Assembly: GCA_029204225.1 (NCBI GenBank)
Contig: CM055101.1
Span: forward strand, 31,873,683 to 31,937,682
Length of the DNA: 64,000 nt
Direction: 5' to 3'
Source of the DNA: Diphasiastrum complanatum
Taxonomy: Eukaryota > Streptophyta > Lycopodiopsida > Lycopodiales > Lycopodiaceae
Of the stretch, positions 32,467 through 39,957 are shown piece after piece. The notes under the pieces are model-generated. The model had not been told where the DNA came from. It saw nothing but the letters and a program-made list of their open reading frames with translations, and searched no databases. Made by a program: the position numbers and the translations under genes. The stretch's first letter is position 1. The number at the start of each line of letters is the position of its first letter.

Positions 32467-34766
32467 CCAAAAGGTGTGAAGAAACACACCTCAGGACCGC
32501 GCGGGTTAACAAAAAAAATTTGGTTTTTTTTACAGTCGTTTCGAATGCTGAAATGGCATTTCAAAACGGGGTCGTTTCATACAACTCGTTTCAAACGCGT
32601 TTCAGCGTTCGAAACGCGTTTCGAGGAAACATTGCTCCTATGTCCATACAGTATTTGGTCCACTTGTCCTATAGTCCTTTAACACTTGATTACATCATTG
32701 GCGTGCCAGGCCCTTTGATTATTTATTACTAATGTGTACATTGTACATTCAACAATTGATAACTATTCGTAATGTCATTGATTAAGCACATCTAGTTAAC
32801 CACTGCAACTTCCACAAATTGTGATTCGTTGATGGCCAGATTTGTTTTTAGAAGGGCCTACAAAGAAATCTATTGTTTATTGTTTTGACAACTTAATTCG
32901 AGGTCAACATTCAAGCTTCAATGTACGTTTTATGGATCATATTCTGCAGATGTGATCTTAAGGTTGCTTATTTTCTCTCAGTAAAGAACAAGCAAGCATA
33001 TCATTTTCTTGATGTGGAGCTGTCAAAATGCACGGGAACCTAGAAAATCAAGGAAGTATTCTCCAGCTTCTCACATAACTGTTGATTCTGTTGTTGTTAA
33101 GACAATAATGTTGTCTACCACACTTATAAATACATATCAAAGGGTACAGAGATCTGGAATCTACAAGTGCCTATCACTAATCAAACATAAAGTGAGCAAC
33201 AGAATTTTCACTTACGCAGTTGGAAGAACTAGACCGTCAATTTAGTAAACATTAGCTGCCACAAAGCTAACTATACATTTCCATCTATGAAACCTTTACC
33301 ATGAGGGCATGCTGCATATGCACAAGGGGGAGAAGCAGTTGTCACATGACCCATTCACCTCTGCAATGGGATTGAACGGACAGATTTTTCACACTCCTAT
33401 TTGTGTTCTGGCATGTAGGCGAATGACAAATATATTGATAACGTAGACATAGATAAGTATTTTGTATGTTCTACGTCGGTGTGACCTGAATTTCATTTAG
33501 ATGGAAAACTTCATTCAAATGAGTTTCGAGGGACTATTTCTCAAAACATGTCAGCAGGGCTGCCTCCTAGATGGAACATAAAACATAAGAGCTTGTTCCA
33601 GAAGCAAGCGATGAGTATAGGCTTCCTAATAAGATGAATGTGAGAATACCTCAATTTTTAACGTTGGGACTTTCGTTCGTGCTGCCCATTAACTTAAAAG
33701 TTTCAAAATTGAACCATTCAAAAATATAGGGCAGCTTAAGACTGCAACGTACCACTCTCTGTAGAAGGTCTGCTCGCTCTTGAGCATCAACCTGTCTTCT
33801 ATGCTGGCGAACCAGGTATTTGTCAAGCCCTGCCTTCAATGAATCTACTTCCTCTGCCACTTGTTCTATCTTCCTGCAATAATTAAACATATCTATTAGC
33901 TGTCTTCCACGGTCAAGTATTCATTATTCATTAACTCATTAAAGATGTCTATGGTGAAACTTTAAACATCACAAAGACTACAGCGTGTTTTGATTTTCAA
34001 GGCATGCCGTGGCACAATGTCCTCAAATTACTAGGAAGGTTTCAGCCAGATTATCAAGTATTAGGAAAATCTTAACAAACTTTCAACATCATCAGAGAGC
34101 TACACTAGGCCTCAACAGGTAACACTTTACAAAAGGCTGACAAACCCTATGAGAAGGGAACTCCTAAATCACTAGGAAGCTGTAAGCCAGATAATCAAGT
34201 ATTAGGTGAGTCATAAGAATCTGCAAAGTCATCAGAGAGCCACATTAGACTTGAATTGCAACGCTTTGAAGATCAGAAAATATCTCCTTAAATCACTAGG
34301 AAGTCGTAAGCCAGATTTTCAAGTATCAGGAAGTTCATAACAAACTTTCAGGGTCATCAAACTGAAAAACCCTACAAGACGAGTTCGGAAGATTTTCAAA
34401 GAAATCCGACAGATCCGAAAAAGGATTGCTATTGGCAAGAGAAGTGAAGAAGAATCAAATCAAACCAGACCGTTTCCAAAGGTCACGATGCGTCTTTGGA
34501 AGCTGAAGCCGCCACAATCTTTCCATCTCAACACAGTGATTTTGCAGCTGCGTAAGGTCACGCTTCAAGGCCTGTATCAAATCTGGAGATGCACGTCCCA
34601 CTCCATGATTACTGCTGCTGCTGCTGCTGCAAGCGCTGTCCAAGGCGAAGGAATTCGATGAGACTTGGCTAAATTCCAGCCGCTCCAATCTTTCAAGGCC
34701 ATCACGAACAACCAGCAGAGAATGGCGAGCTTGCTGGTGTACTTCGGACAGTGTTGCTCCACTCAT
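16526..34766 (-). CDS. MEMB: membrin, Golgi Qb-SNARE (four exons)
   Basis: Membrins pair with other SNAREs to fuse vesicles between ER and Golgi and within the Golgi. Four exons (34471-34766, 33753-33873, 17075-17224, 16526-16687) join with consensus splice sites into an intact frame of 242 residues; intron phases are 2, 0 and 0. The N-terminal helical part has [11 protein letters not shown] and HRDLWKR. The SNARE helix includes [10 protein letters not shown], whose Gln is the expected zero-layer residue, followed by [18 protein letters not shown]. One C-terminal membrane segment ([13 protein letters not shown]) ends the protein as a tail anchor. The chosen start (Met at 34764-34766) matches the short family N-terminus; an upstream in-frame Met at 34806 would add 14 acidic residues. 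A Ser-rich insertion sits near residues 37-55. Plant members are near 225 residues. Confidence 0.93.
17075..17224 (-). CDS. MEMB: membrin exon 3
   Basis: 150 nt, exactly 50 codons, between acceptor TTGTCCTCCAG and donor AAA|GTAAAG. Encodes the front half of the SNARE helix, ending [10 protein letters not shown]. Confidence 0.93.
18080..18470. repeat. degenerate three-copy repeat
   Basis: Three diverged copies at about 18080-18160, 18212-18294 and 18388-18466. Each runs from an ATACCC or GTACCT word through a CCCTRYTTGGAGG-like core to TTGSTRGTTTTTGGC or TTGGTTTTTAGGC. Divergence is high, so the array is old. Confidence 0.5.
18780..19360 (-). repeat. LTR-like sequence, inverted partner of 26870-27475
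   Basis: Shares with the reverse complement of 26870-27475 the words ATGGTACATGGT, TTTAGGCAAATTTTTT, CATGTGCATGGGGGAGAA, GCAAGATGCATGCATGA and GATCCTTGG. The two arms lie about 7.5 kb apart in opposite orientation around the gypsy and copia-type elements. Confidence 0.75.
19440..22114 (-). mobile_element. gypsy chromovirus body, gag to chromodomain, internally deleted
   Basis: Minus-strand order: gag start Met at 22112-22114 ([11 protein letters not shown]); capsid (21999-21500, [20 protein letters not shown]); zinc knuckle [14 protein letters not shown] (about 21330-21360); a protease segment (21089-20616, [12 protein letters not shown]); RT (20455-19940, with [11 protein letters not shown] and the YLDD active site); the RT/RNase H linker in another frame (20025-19798, [11 protein letters not shown]). 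The reading then jumps straight to the integrase C-terminus (about 19795-19600, [17 protein letters not shown]) and a chromodomain ([15 protein letters not shown], about 19440-19590). RNase H and the integrase core are gone, and several frameshifts are present. Confidence 0.88.
22115..23003 (-). promoter_or_regulatory. gypsy leader and tRNA-iMet primer-binding site
   Basis: About 880 bp of untranslated leader between the gag start and the LTR. The primer site TGGTATCAGAGCCA (minus strand, ending at 23001) sits two bases from the LTR. The leader holds two copies of a G-box motif, CCACGTGGCAG, at about 22619 and 22791. Confidence 0.8.
23004..23465 (-). repeat. gypsy 5' LTR
   Basis: Forward ends TGTTACAAAC and GAGCCTAACA. 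Its position next to the primer site identifies it as the 5' LTR of the minus-strand element. No matching 3' LTR was found near 19.4 kb. Confidence 0.7.
23475..23929 (-). repeat. left LTR of the 3.1-kb element
   Basis: 455 bp, TG...CA ended; 3' LTR of the minus-strand element. Carries a GAAGAAGAAAAAGAGG purine tract. Confidence 0.92.
24120..25208 (-). CDS. 362-codon ORF inside the non-autonomous element
   Basis: An intact minus-strand frame that starts [11 protein letters not shown]. Near its N-terminus [14 protein letters not shown] resembles the conserved part of copia Gag (UBN2 type). The rest, including hydrophobic stretches around residues 155-205, matches nothing I recognise, and the usual zinc knuckle, protease, integrase and RT are absent. 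It may be a gag remnant fused to unrelated sequence, or an open frame kept by chance. Its length in an AT-rich region makes it worth noting. Expression is not shown. Confidence 0.4.
   Translation of the reverse strand: MELQAEILHVIIKFLLVTRSILYHLRFCKTSKSAWEALLKMYRIKDSSSCFFLSASSSLKIEEQSHAKFDHCLSTSTSLHRNVGMVKHSFSLEPFVANDGCISEELYEQASQDNVLEKAEIKHSLKPFCTNGGGEKIMSISTLVQSGVLLAFLGVQSDKLLVFFLKMVDTRFSHGLLIIFSLCYIVSILLCIGNGLRKVLGQQGPHLEHFGQQSVGNFVAVGQPATASCWLSESLRDSKASFNLGGNTYASPKSVPYADFHVLMLTSYDDGVVLPSVGEQVIDSKIREDVMVKEYHTLLYVSCDKKTYGIMWEPLMDCKSIFRLVAGFLVTYFGWSMLVFTLRLDATALRILHLFYIGHDWG
26119..26566 (-). repeat. right LTR of the 3.1-kb element
   Basis: 448 bp, TG...CA ended; 5' LTR of the minus-strand element, directly next to the primer site. 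Confidence 0.92.
26567..26869. other. spacer, no gene seen
   Basis: Unique sequence between the copia-type element and the inverted LTR-like arm. Confidence 0.4.
26870..27475 (+). repeat. LTR-like sequence, inverted partner of 18780-19360
   Basis: Reverse-complement counterpart of 18780-19360. Between them lies the gypsy plus the 3.1-kb element. Several indels separate the two arms, so they are not from one recent event. Confidence 0.75.
27476..28153. other. no gene recognised
   Basis: AT-rich intron sequence without supported feature. Confidence 0.4.
28154..28628 (-). repeat. copia 3' LTR with (GA)n tract
   Basis: 475 bp, TG...CA ended; contains a 39-bp GA run at 28243-28281 on the plus strand. 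Confidence 0.85.
28243..28281. repeat. (GA)n microsatellite, 39 bp
   Basis: Inside a copia LTR; on that element's own strand it reads (TC)n. Confidence 0.95.
29584..29833. other. spacer, no gene seen
   Basis: Contains clustered GTTGAAAGT/GTTGAAACT words near 29670-29735. Otherwise unremarkable. Confidence 0.4.
29834..30530 (-). pseudogene. hAT transposase remnant (BED finger plus DUF659-like part)
   Basis: Minus-strand reading near 30500-30440 gives [11 protein letters not shown] followed by GGGPV and a spaced RAHLL, the pattern of a BED zinc finger at the N-terminus of hAT transposases. Further on (30118-29834) comes a Gly/Arg-rich linker and [19 protein letters not shown] then [10 protein letters not shown], which resembles the DUF659 region that follows the finger in plant hAT proteins. 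Stops interrupt the finger, and the catalytic core and dimerisation region are absent. No terminal inverted repeats were found. Confidence 0.6.
30656..30963. repeat. mixed (CA)n/(CT)n simple-repeat region
   Basis: Alternating CA and CT runs with CTCCCTCT words over about 300 bp. It lies immediately before the 5' end of the LINE. Confidence 0.92.
31192..32191 (+). pseudogene. LINE ORF1 (coiled coil plus RRM-like), two lesions
   Basis: Starts [13 protein letters not shown], followed by a Ser/Pro-rich region. An in-frame TAG at 31483-31485 interrupts it; the same frame resumes with a heptad-rich helix (31543-31700, [20 protein letters not shown]) and [10 protein letters not shown] one-base frameshift in the A/T homopolymer at 31866-31877 leads into a second frame with the RRM-like and C-terminal parts ([58 protein letters not shown]). 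This order matches L1 ORF1 proteins, which are RNA-binding trimers. Two lesions mean it is not translated intact. Confidence 0.7.
32392..32463. repeat. (CTT)n(CT)n LINE tail
   Basis: About 28 bp of CTT repeats pass into a CT run. Placed directly after TTAATAAAG, it probably grew from the LINE tail. Confidence 0.9.
32525..32630. repeat. cluster of GTTTC/GAAAC words with a 16-bp palindrome
   Basis: At least seven copies of CGTTTC or its complement occur in about 100 bp. The perfect palindrome TCGAAACGCGTTTCGA covers 32609-32624 and AAACGCGTTT recurs 21 bp earlier. Confidence 0.8.
32640..33752. other. unique intron sequence near membrin exon 2
   Basis: No gene or transposon seen in this 1.1-kb end of intron 2. 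Confidence 0.4.
33753..33873 (-). CDS. MEMB: membrin exon 2
   Basis: 121 nt between acceptor ATTATTGCAG and donor GTACGT. Encodes [20 protein letters not shown] and [10 protein letters not shown]. The choice of the GTACGT donor keeps the spacing to exon 3 that the family shows. Confidence 0.92.
33874..34470 (-). other. membrin intron 1 with three-copy repeat
   Basis: 597-bp phase-2 intron. Three related segments begin at about 34025, 34165 and 34290 with AAATYACTAGGAAG, then CAGCCAGAT or AAGCCAGAT, ATCAAGTATTAGG, and GTCATCAGAGAGC. The spacing is about 125-140 bp. Confidence 0.75.
34471..34766 (-). CDS. MEMB: membrin exon 1
   Basis: Encodes the first 98 codons plus two bases, ending DLWKR at donor CG|GTCTGG. 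Contains MSGATLSEV, the amphipathic helix around [11 protein letters not shown] and a run of six Ser codons. The Ser run is partly encoded by a GCT/GCA-type trinucleotide tract (34614-34629 on the plus strand). Confidence 0.92.
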
Positions 34767-35107
34767 TCCTTCCTCCAATCCCTCCTCCTCCTCCCAAATC
34801 GTCCTCACATATCAATCCTACGAAACAAAGCGCTCCAATTTGTCCAAAAACGAAGCATATTTCTGTCTCGTTTTTCCAGCAGCAAGCAACTACCATCCAC
34901 GAATACAGGCAAATTAGCGAGACATCATATATTTTAGCTCCGCTCACTTGGATTTTTGCCACGTCAGATGATGCCATTTGGAATCATTTCAACCGTTTAA
35001 TTTTAGAAGCGTGGCAGAATCTGAACGTTTATGGCACAATCCAACGGTGGTGTGCTTTCTCGTGCCATTTAGATACAAGGTACTGGGACTAGCAGCGAGT
35101 TGTACTA
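34767..35107 (-). promoter_or_regulatory. membrin 5' flank
   Basis: Upstream of the membrin start. It holds purine-rich minus-strand sequence (GAGGAGGAGG) that includes an upstream in-frame Met. No clear TATA box was identified. Confidence 0.35.
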
Positions 35108-35184
35108 TGGAATATGCCGGGCAAAAGGCCATTTTGCCCTGTAAAGCTTTATTGGGCAGAATGGCCTTTGCCCGGCCCATTCCA
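35108..35184. repeat. 77-nt inverted repeat (hairpin)
   Basis: Arms TGGAATATGCCGGGC...CATTTTGCCC and its near-perfect reverse complement GGGCAGAATGGCC...CCATTCCA enclose a 14-nt loop that itself contains TAAAGCTTTA. About 31 of 33 arm positions pair. Confidence 0.85.
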
Positions 35185-35261
35185 TTGCGTAATGGGATTC
35201 TTTTCACATGCCATTAATAAATCATAATCTGCAATTTGACTTTCTTTGGACCAGCCAAAAA

Positions 35262-35275
35262 CTGCCACGTGGCAG
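35262..35275. promoter_or_regulatory. G-box in a 14-bp palindrome
   Basis: CTGCCACGTGGCAG is a perfect palindrome with a CACGTG core, the site for plant bZIP and bHLH factors. It lies about 495 bp upstream of the membrin start codon. Confidence 0.5.
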
Positions 35276-35869
35276 ACTGATGAGGACTGACGCTCGCGGA
35301 TTGACGCGCATTTTTTTTTGTCAATTTTTTTTTAAAACCCAGTGACGTTTTTTGCTTCTTAAAGAGCCAAAAAAAGGGGCATAATCATCACAAAGAATCC
35401 ATTACGATATTGTAATGACCGTCACCCGCCCAACCAAGAGCACACACGTGACAGGAACTTGGACCTTGAACAAATGGACACAAATTTTGATTTATTCAAT
35501 GAGCAAATGGACAAGAATTAGTTTCTCCAAAACCCCCATTATGAGTATACTTTGATAAGACCATTACAGGTTGTGCAATGGAAAGGGCCACTTCCCTCAT
35601 GTAAAATCCTAGTTAGGTTTTCTCTTTTGGTTTTGGTTTACAGATTCGTACAATCCATGCATTGATAAGATTTCTTAACTATTAATAGCATTTTCATATA
35701 TTTTCTCATATGAAATAGAATCATTTTCAAATTTCAACCTATCCTCAACATATTCCATAGTGAATTGAAATGATTCATAGATTATTCCTTCACAACAACC
35801 ATTCATAGCCAATAATGGTGTTGGTTCTATTTTTTTTAGTCATTGTCCTCGTCAACTTGAAAGATCATG
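35276..35869. other. no gene recognised
   Basis: AT-rich intergenic sequence. Confidence 0.4.
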
Positions 35870-36393
35870 TGTAGTTGGTCATTTATCAACTTTGTACATA
35901 TGCAAAGACTGGCGTAAATAGCAATAAGCTTGTAAGATATTTGTCTCTCGACACTTGTATATATATATATACTAGCTGAATCAAGCTATGTAAGTGTTAA
36001 TTGAAATTCTCTTTCAATCAGAGTTATTTTTAGCCAGCGTTATCACGCTCAGCAAGTTGAAGTTATTACTTCAAGCCATTGTACTCACTGTTGAGATTAT
36101 TGTATATATTACATTTAATCAAATAGATACAATTTACATTTGTGCAAATGAAAGGTACTAGAGATGGCGTGAGGCCGTTGTGCCGTATGGAGGAGATCAT
36201 GGACGGTTGCTGTCATTGTCAAATTAATTTGCACAGTACAGGATGTTTTGTCTCACTACTGCGTCGTTCATTTGCGCAATCTGTATGACTTCTTCTACTT
36301 GAATATTTCTGCTGCTAACTGTTGTGTTTCCGTTCCTACACGCCTACGCTCTAAGCATCGAGCTTCTGCTGCCGCTCACGCCCACAGTTACAC
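35870..36393 (+). repeat. inverted LTR fragment related to the 821-bp array
   Basis: Reverse-complement match to the LTR part of the array units at 52.4-54.4 kb: GTACATATGCAAAGACTGG, AAGATATTTGTCTCTCGACA, GTTTCCGTTCCTACACGCC and GCTCACGCCCA. It has no element body attached. Confidence 0.8.
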
Positions 36394-37224
36394 CATGTGC
36401 CAAGTTTCACGTGATTGATGGATCCTTTAATGACTAGACATTCTCACACGTGCCAAATCAGTTGAGTCAGCAGCAACTCGAGCTATCTCTTGTGTATATA
36501 TAGAGCCTCATTTGGCCATAATCAACAAGAAAGTCAAATATTGGTTTTGCAACACATCTTGAGTAATATCACCATTTGTCTTGTGATTTTATGCTTCTAT
36601 TGCATTCTAATCTTAGTGTACTTCATTCTCTGCTGACAGGCCATACAGGGACATGTTTTCACACGTGTGAGGCCCCTCTTGCCTTAGTTTGATCTTTGTT
36701 GATTGTTCTTGTTAGATTTGTTGATGTAAAATCGATCTAATGAGCTCTAATCTTGTGTAGATTGGTAGATTTATTGAATCTAACACCCAATCTCTCTTGT
36801 GGATCTGATTTGGATCCATTCTTGGTCTTTAATTCTCTGGAATTTCACTCTAAGATCTAGTGGAATTAGAGAATATTAACATTCATGGAATGATGCAATA
36901 AAATCAATTACCAAAAATGGATCATCTTCTAGAATGAAAAATTGATGAACATGATTATTAAAGAGAATATCCATGTGGCCAAATGTTTGTAGAAAATTTT
37001 AAAAAGGTTAAAATTGAAAATTGACCAACTAGAAGGAATTATGAAATCAACTAATGGAAACGATTCAAAGGAATATTTTTTTTAAAAAATGAGAGTTACT
37101 TCGTTTTGGAACATTGTTTCGATGCAAGAAAATCTGAGTTTGAAGATAAGTTTTATCAAGATTTTCAATATCACAAAGCATCCAATCTAATCTGGTTAAC
37201 CTCTTGATTAATCAACAATGATAC
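36394..37224. other. probable LTR or leader remnant, no gene
   Basis: Contains a TATA-like GTATATATAGAGCC at about 36493 in a promoter-like context. It may belong to the LTR that ends at 37367, but the start could not be found. Confidence 0.35.
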
Positions 37225-37367
37225 CATGTGATGAGTATGAGTTAAGGCAAAAAGAATCTTTAAAAAGGAAAAAATGTGAAGGTCCAAAAACATGTAGTCA
37301 ACCTCCGTTTTTCAGGATGCCCATTACTTGAACGATTTGTTTAAGACTGAACATAAGAAATCTAACA
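37225..37367 (-). repeat. end of copia A 3' LTR
   Basis: Matches 54940-55047 (CCTCCGTTTTTCAGGATGC, GAACGATTTGTTTAAGACTG, AAGAAATCTAACA). Followed by the purine tract of a minus-strand element (complement of CTCCCTCTTAATATGG). Confidence 0.75.
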
Positions 37368-38255
37368 CTCCCTCTTAATATGGATCTTAAAAAACTTTGA
37401 TTTTCATATTTAACATATTGTTAAATCTGAGATGTTGCTCTTTTGATAGAGCCTTTGTGAAGTAATCTGCTGCCATGTAGTTTGTTCTACTTCCTTGTTG
37501 TGCACTTTCTAAGGTAATGATACCTAATTTCTATATGTTTGCTTTGAGAGTGAAATCTCGGATTGAGAGAAAGCGCTATTGTGCTTTGACTGTCACAATA
37601 GATTGTTGTAAGAAGTGTTTGTGTAAGATTGAGGTCTGCAAGCAGTTGCCTTAGCTGGATCGCCTCTTTGGTTGCATTTGTGACAGCTATGTATTCAGAT
37701 TCCGTTGATGATAATGCAACTGAGGTCTGCTTTCGGCTGTTCCATGAGATTGGGCCTTGGTTGTATAAAAATACAAATCGAGAAGTTGATTTTCTGGTGT
37801 CGACATTTCCTGCCCAATTCGCATCTGTGTAGGCTTGAAGGATGTTGGCAGTTTGGCTGCCTCCTTAGAAAATGTTGAGAGTTTTCGTTGTTTGGATGTA
37901 CTTCATGACCTTTGTTAGCGCTTTCTAGTGAGTTGAGTTTGGATTTGACAGAAACTGGCTGAGTGTACTGATCGAATATGCAAGGTTTGGCCGCGTGCAG
38001 ATCATTGCGTACATCAATGAGCAGATAATAGATTGAAACGGGTAGTGCTTCATCTCCTCCTTTTCTGCCTTTTTTTGAGGAGACTGTTCCTTTGATAGCT
38101 TTAGTCCAGGGTCGAGTGAAAAGTAATTTGGTTTGTAGTTGTCCATTCCATACTTTTCCAGCACGTTGTTGAGATATCGTTGCTAACTGATAAAGATCAG
38201 TCTGTTGGGTCAATCTCGTTGAATTTGGATTCCGAGACCATAGCGGGTTGGTGGA

Positions 38256-38909
38256 TGTGAAGGATTTCAGATCATTCAAGATCCAATCCATGTCCCAAAT
38301 CTTTGGTTACAATAAGGAGCAAACCAACAATCCTGCCAATGTAGAAAAATTAGCATCTACATACAAAATGAGATGCAAACTCTAAGAGATATTGATCAAA
38401 CATGAACCAAAACATAAAATATGTTTGTTGTCCATACAATTACAGTACCCTACTGTATTTCACACGTGTGGAACCGAAAATAGCAATAAATGATCATTCT
38501 ACACATAGAATTGCAAGTTAACACCAAGATAGTGCACCAATGAGTAGTAGAACCCAAAGAGAACCATGTATAATGATGAAATGAGAGATAGAAGAGAGAA
38601 GATGTGTCTCTCCACTAGTTACATCCTTTTATAGAGTTTCCAAACCCTATTTGGCCACTTGGCTTTCCCTCCAAAATGTAAACCCTACTATTTGTGGGTC
38701 TAGATTCAATGTACCCAAAGTTCAAATTTGAATCTCTCTCAAACTCGACTACCAACTTTCCCACACTTTCCAAAAGTGTTTATTGAATGTATTTTAAACT
38801 AATATAACTTCAAAAAGTTTATTTCTAAGTCTAAAATGAGTTTTGGCCTCTTATTGACAATTTACCAAAATGTGACTAAACTAGACTAAACTAGTTGAAA
38901 TCTCTCACA
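38256..38909 (-). repeat. nested copia left LTR (3' LTR)
   Basis: 654 bp, TG...CA ended. Contains a TATAAAAGGATG motif on the minus strand (complement near 38630). Confidence 0.95.
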
Positions 38910-39957
38910 CTCCCTCTTCAACTAGTTTTGGCATAGTTTTGACAATAGAACTTTGATCCAACTTTAGAATGAATTCCATCCTAAGTATAGATCTTCTTTC
39001 TAAGGTTCTAAAGTATCTTTCATAATTGATATAGAGAATAGTGTCCAAATTGGATGCTTCACTATTTCTTACATCAATTTTACACATCAAGATATAACTA
39101 GAACATGAAGAACCAAATAGAATGTGAATGAAATGATTTCTCCATGTTTCAAACTTTGAACTATTTGGAAAATTATAGCAACCAAACAATAAATGTGAGT
39201 GATGACCATTTGCTTGCTTGTCTCCTCCAACTTTGTCCTTTCTTGATATGTCTCCACCATAAAACTCCATGAATGAGCCTCCATCTCCATCTTGCCACAA
39301 GAAACCATCAAACCTTGGAAATCCATGAGTAGGTGAGTACATTAATTATGCAAATCCAGCACCACATGACTCCATAAACCAAGTATGTTGCACTAGTCCA
39401 TTTTCAAGATCTACTTGACACAAGAAAATGACCATGAATTCACCAAAAATTGACAATCTCCAAGTATTGGCACCAAGTAGCTCAACACTTGAGAACTTAG
39501 CCATGGATGAGTGACATAATGAACCTCCAATAGCTTCATTTCCATCAGCAAAACCAGCCAAGAATGCTAGTACAACTCCAACAATAAGATATTGCAAGAC
39601 AATGTAGCTAGTTTGTCCATATCTTGACAATTTGCACACATTCACATGAAATAGCTCAAACATGAGATAGAACAAGTAAAGTAAACTTGAACAAAACTTC
39701 CTTGCTACTCCTTTGACCTTACTTGAGTCTTCAATAAGCTATAAAAACAGATCCATAACATCTTTGCCAAATAACCTTCTTTTGATGCTCTTGACTAGCT
39801 CCAAATTGCCACCTTTCCTTTTGTGTTGTTGAAGCCCTTTGAGACCAAACTCTTGACCTCTTGAACATCAAAGTCATTGAACAAACTTTGTTTTCCAGAT
39901 CCATTACTTACTTTTCCAGTATGAAAACCATGAGAACCAATATCCACTTGCATAGCA
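38910..39957 (-). other. 3' interior of the nested copia, no standard domain
   Basis: Open minus-strand frames at 39346-39675 and 38905-39342 encode peptides with no RNase H or RT pattern I can confirm. In the layout RNase H should be here. I see only vague resemblance (FADGNEAIGG). Confidence 0.4.

Larger units (their letters stand above)
17225..33752 (-). other. membrin intron 2, 16.5 kb, transposon-filled
   Basis: Phase-0 intron bounded by GTACGT and TTGTCCTCCAG. It contains, from right to left on the minus strand: an ORF1-only LINE, a hAT remnant, a truncated copia, a non-autonomous copia-type element, a gypsy chromovirus and an inverted pair of LTR-like sequences. Despite this the exons are undamaged, so the intron is presumably still spliced. 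Confidence 0.88.

Noticed and set aside
33009-33245. 78-codon plus-strand frame as a gene
   Set aside because: No domain, inside the membrin intron and antisense to it. No splice context.
34665-35217. Plus-strand frames overlapping membrin exon 1 and its flank
   Set aside because: Shadows of the membrin exon and of the hairpin; no conserved motif.
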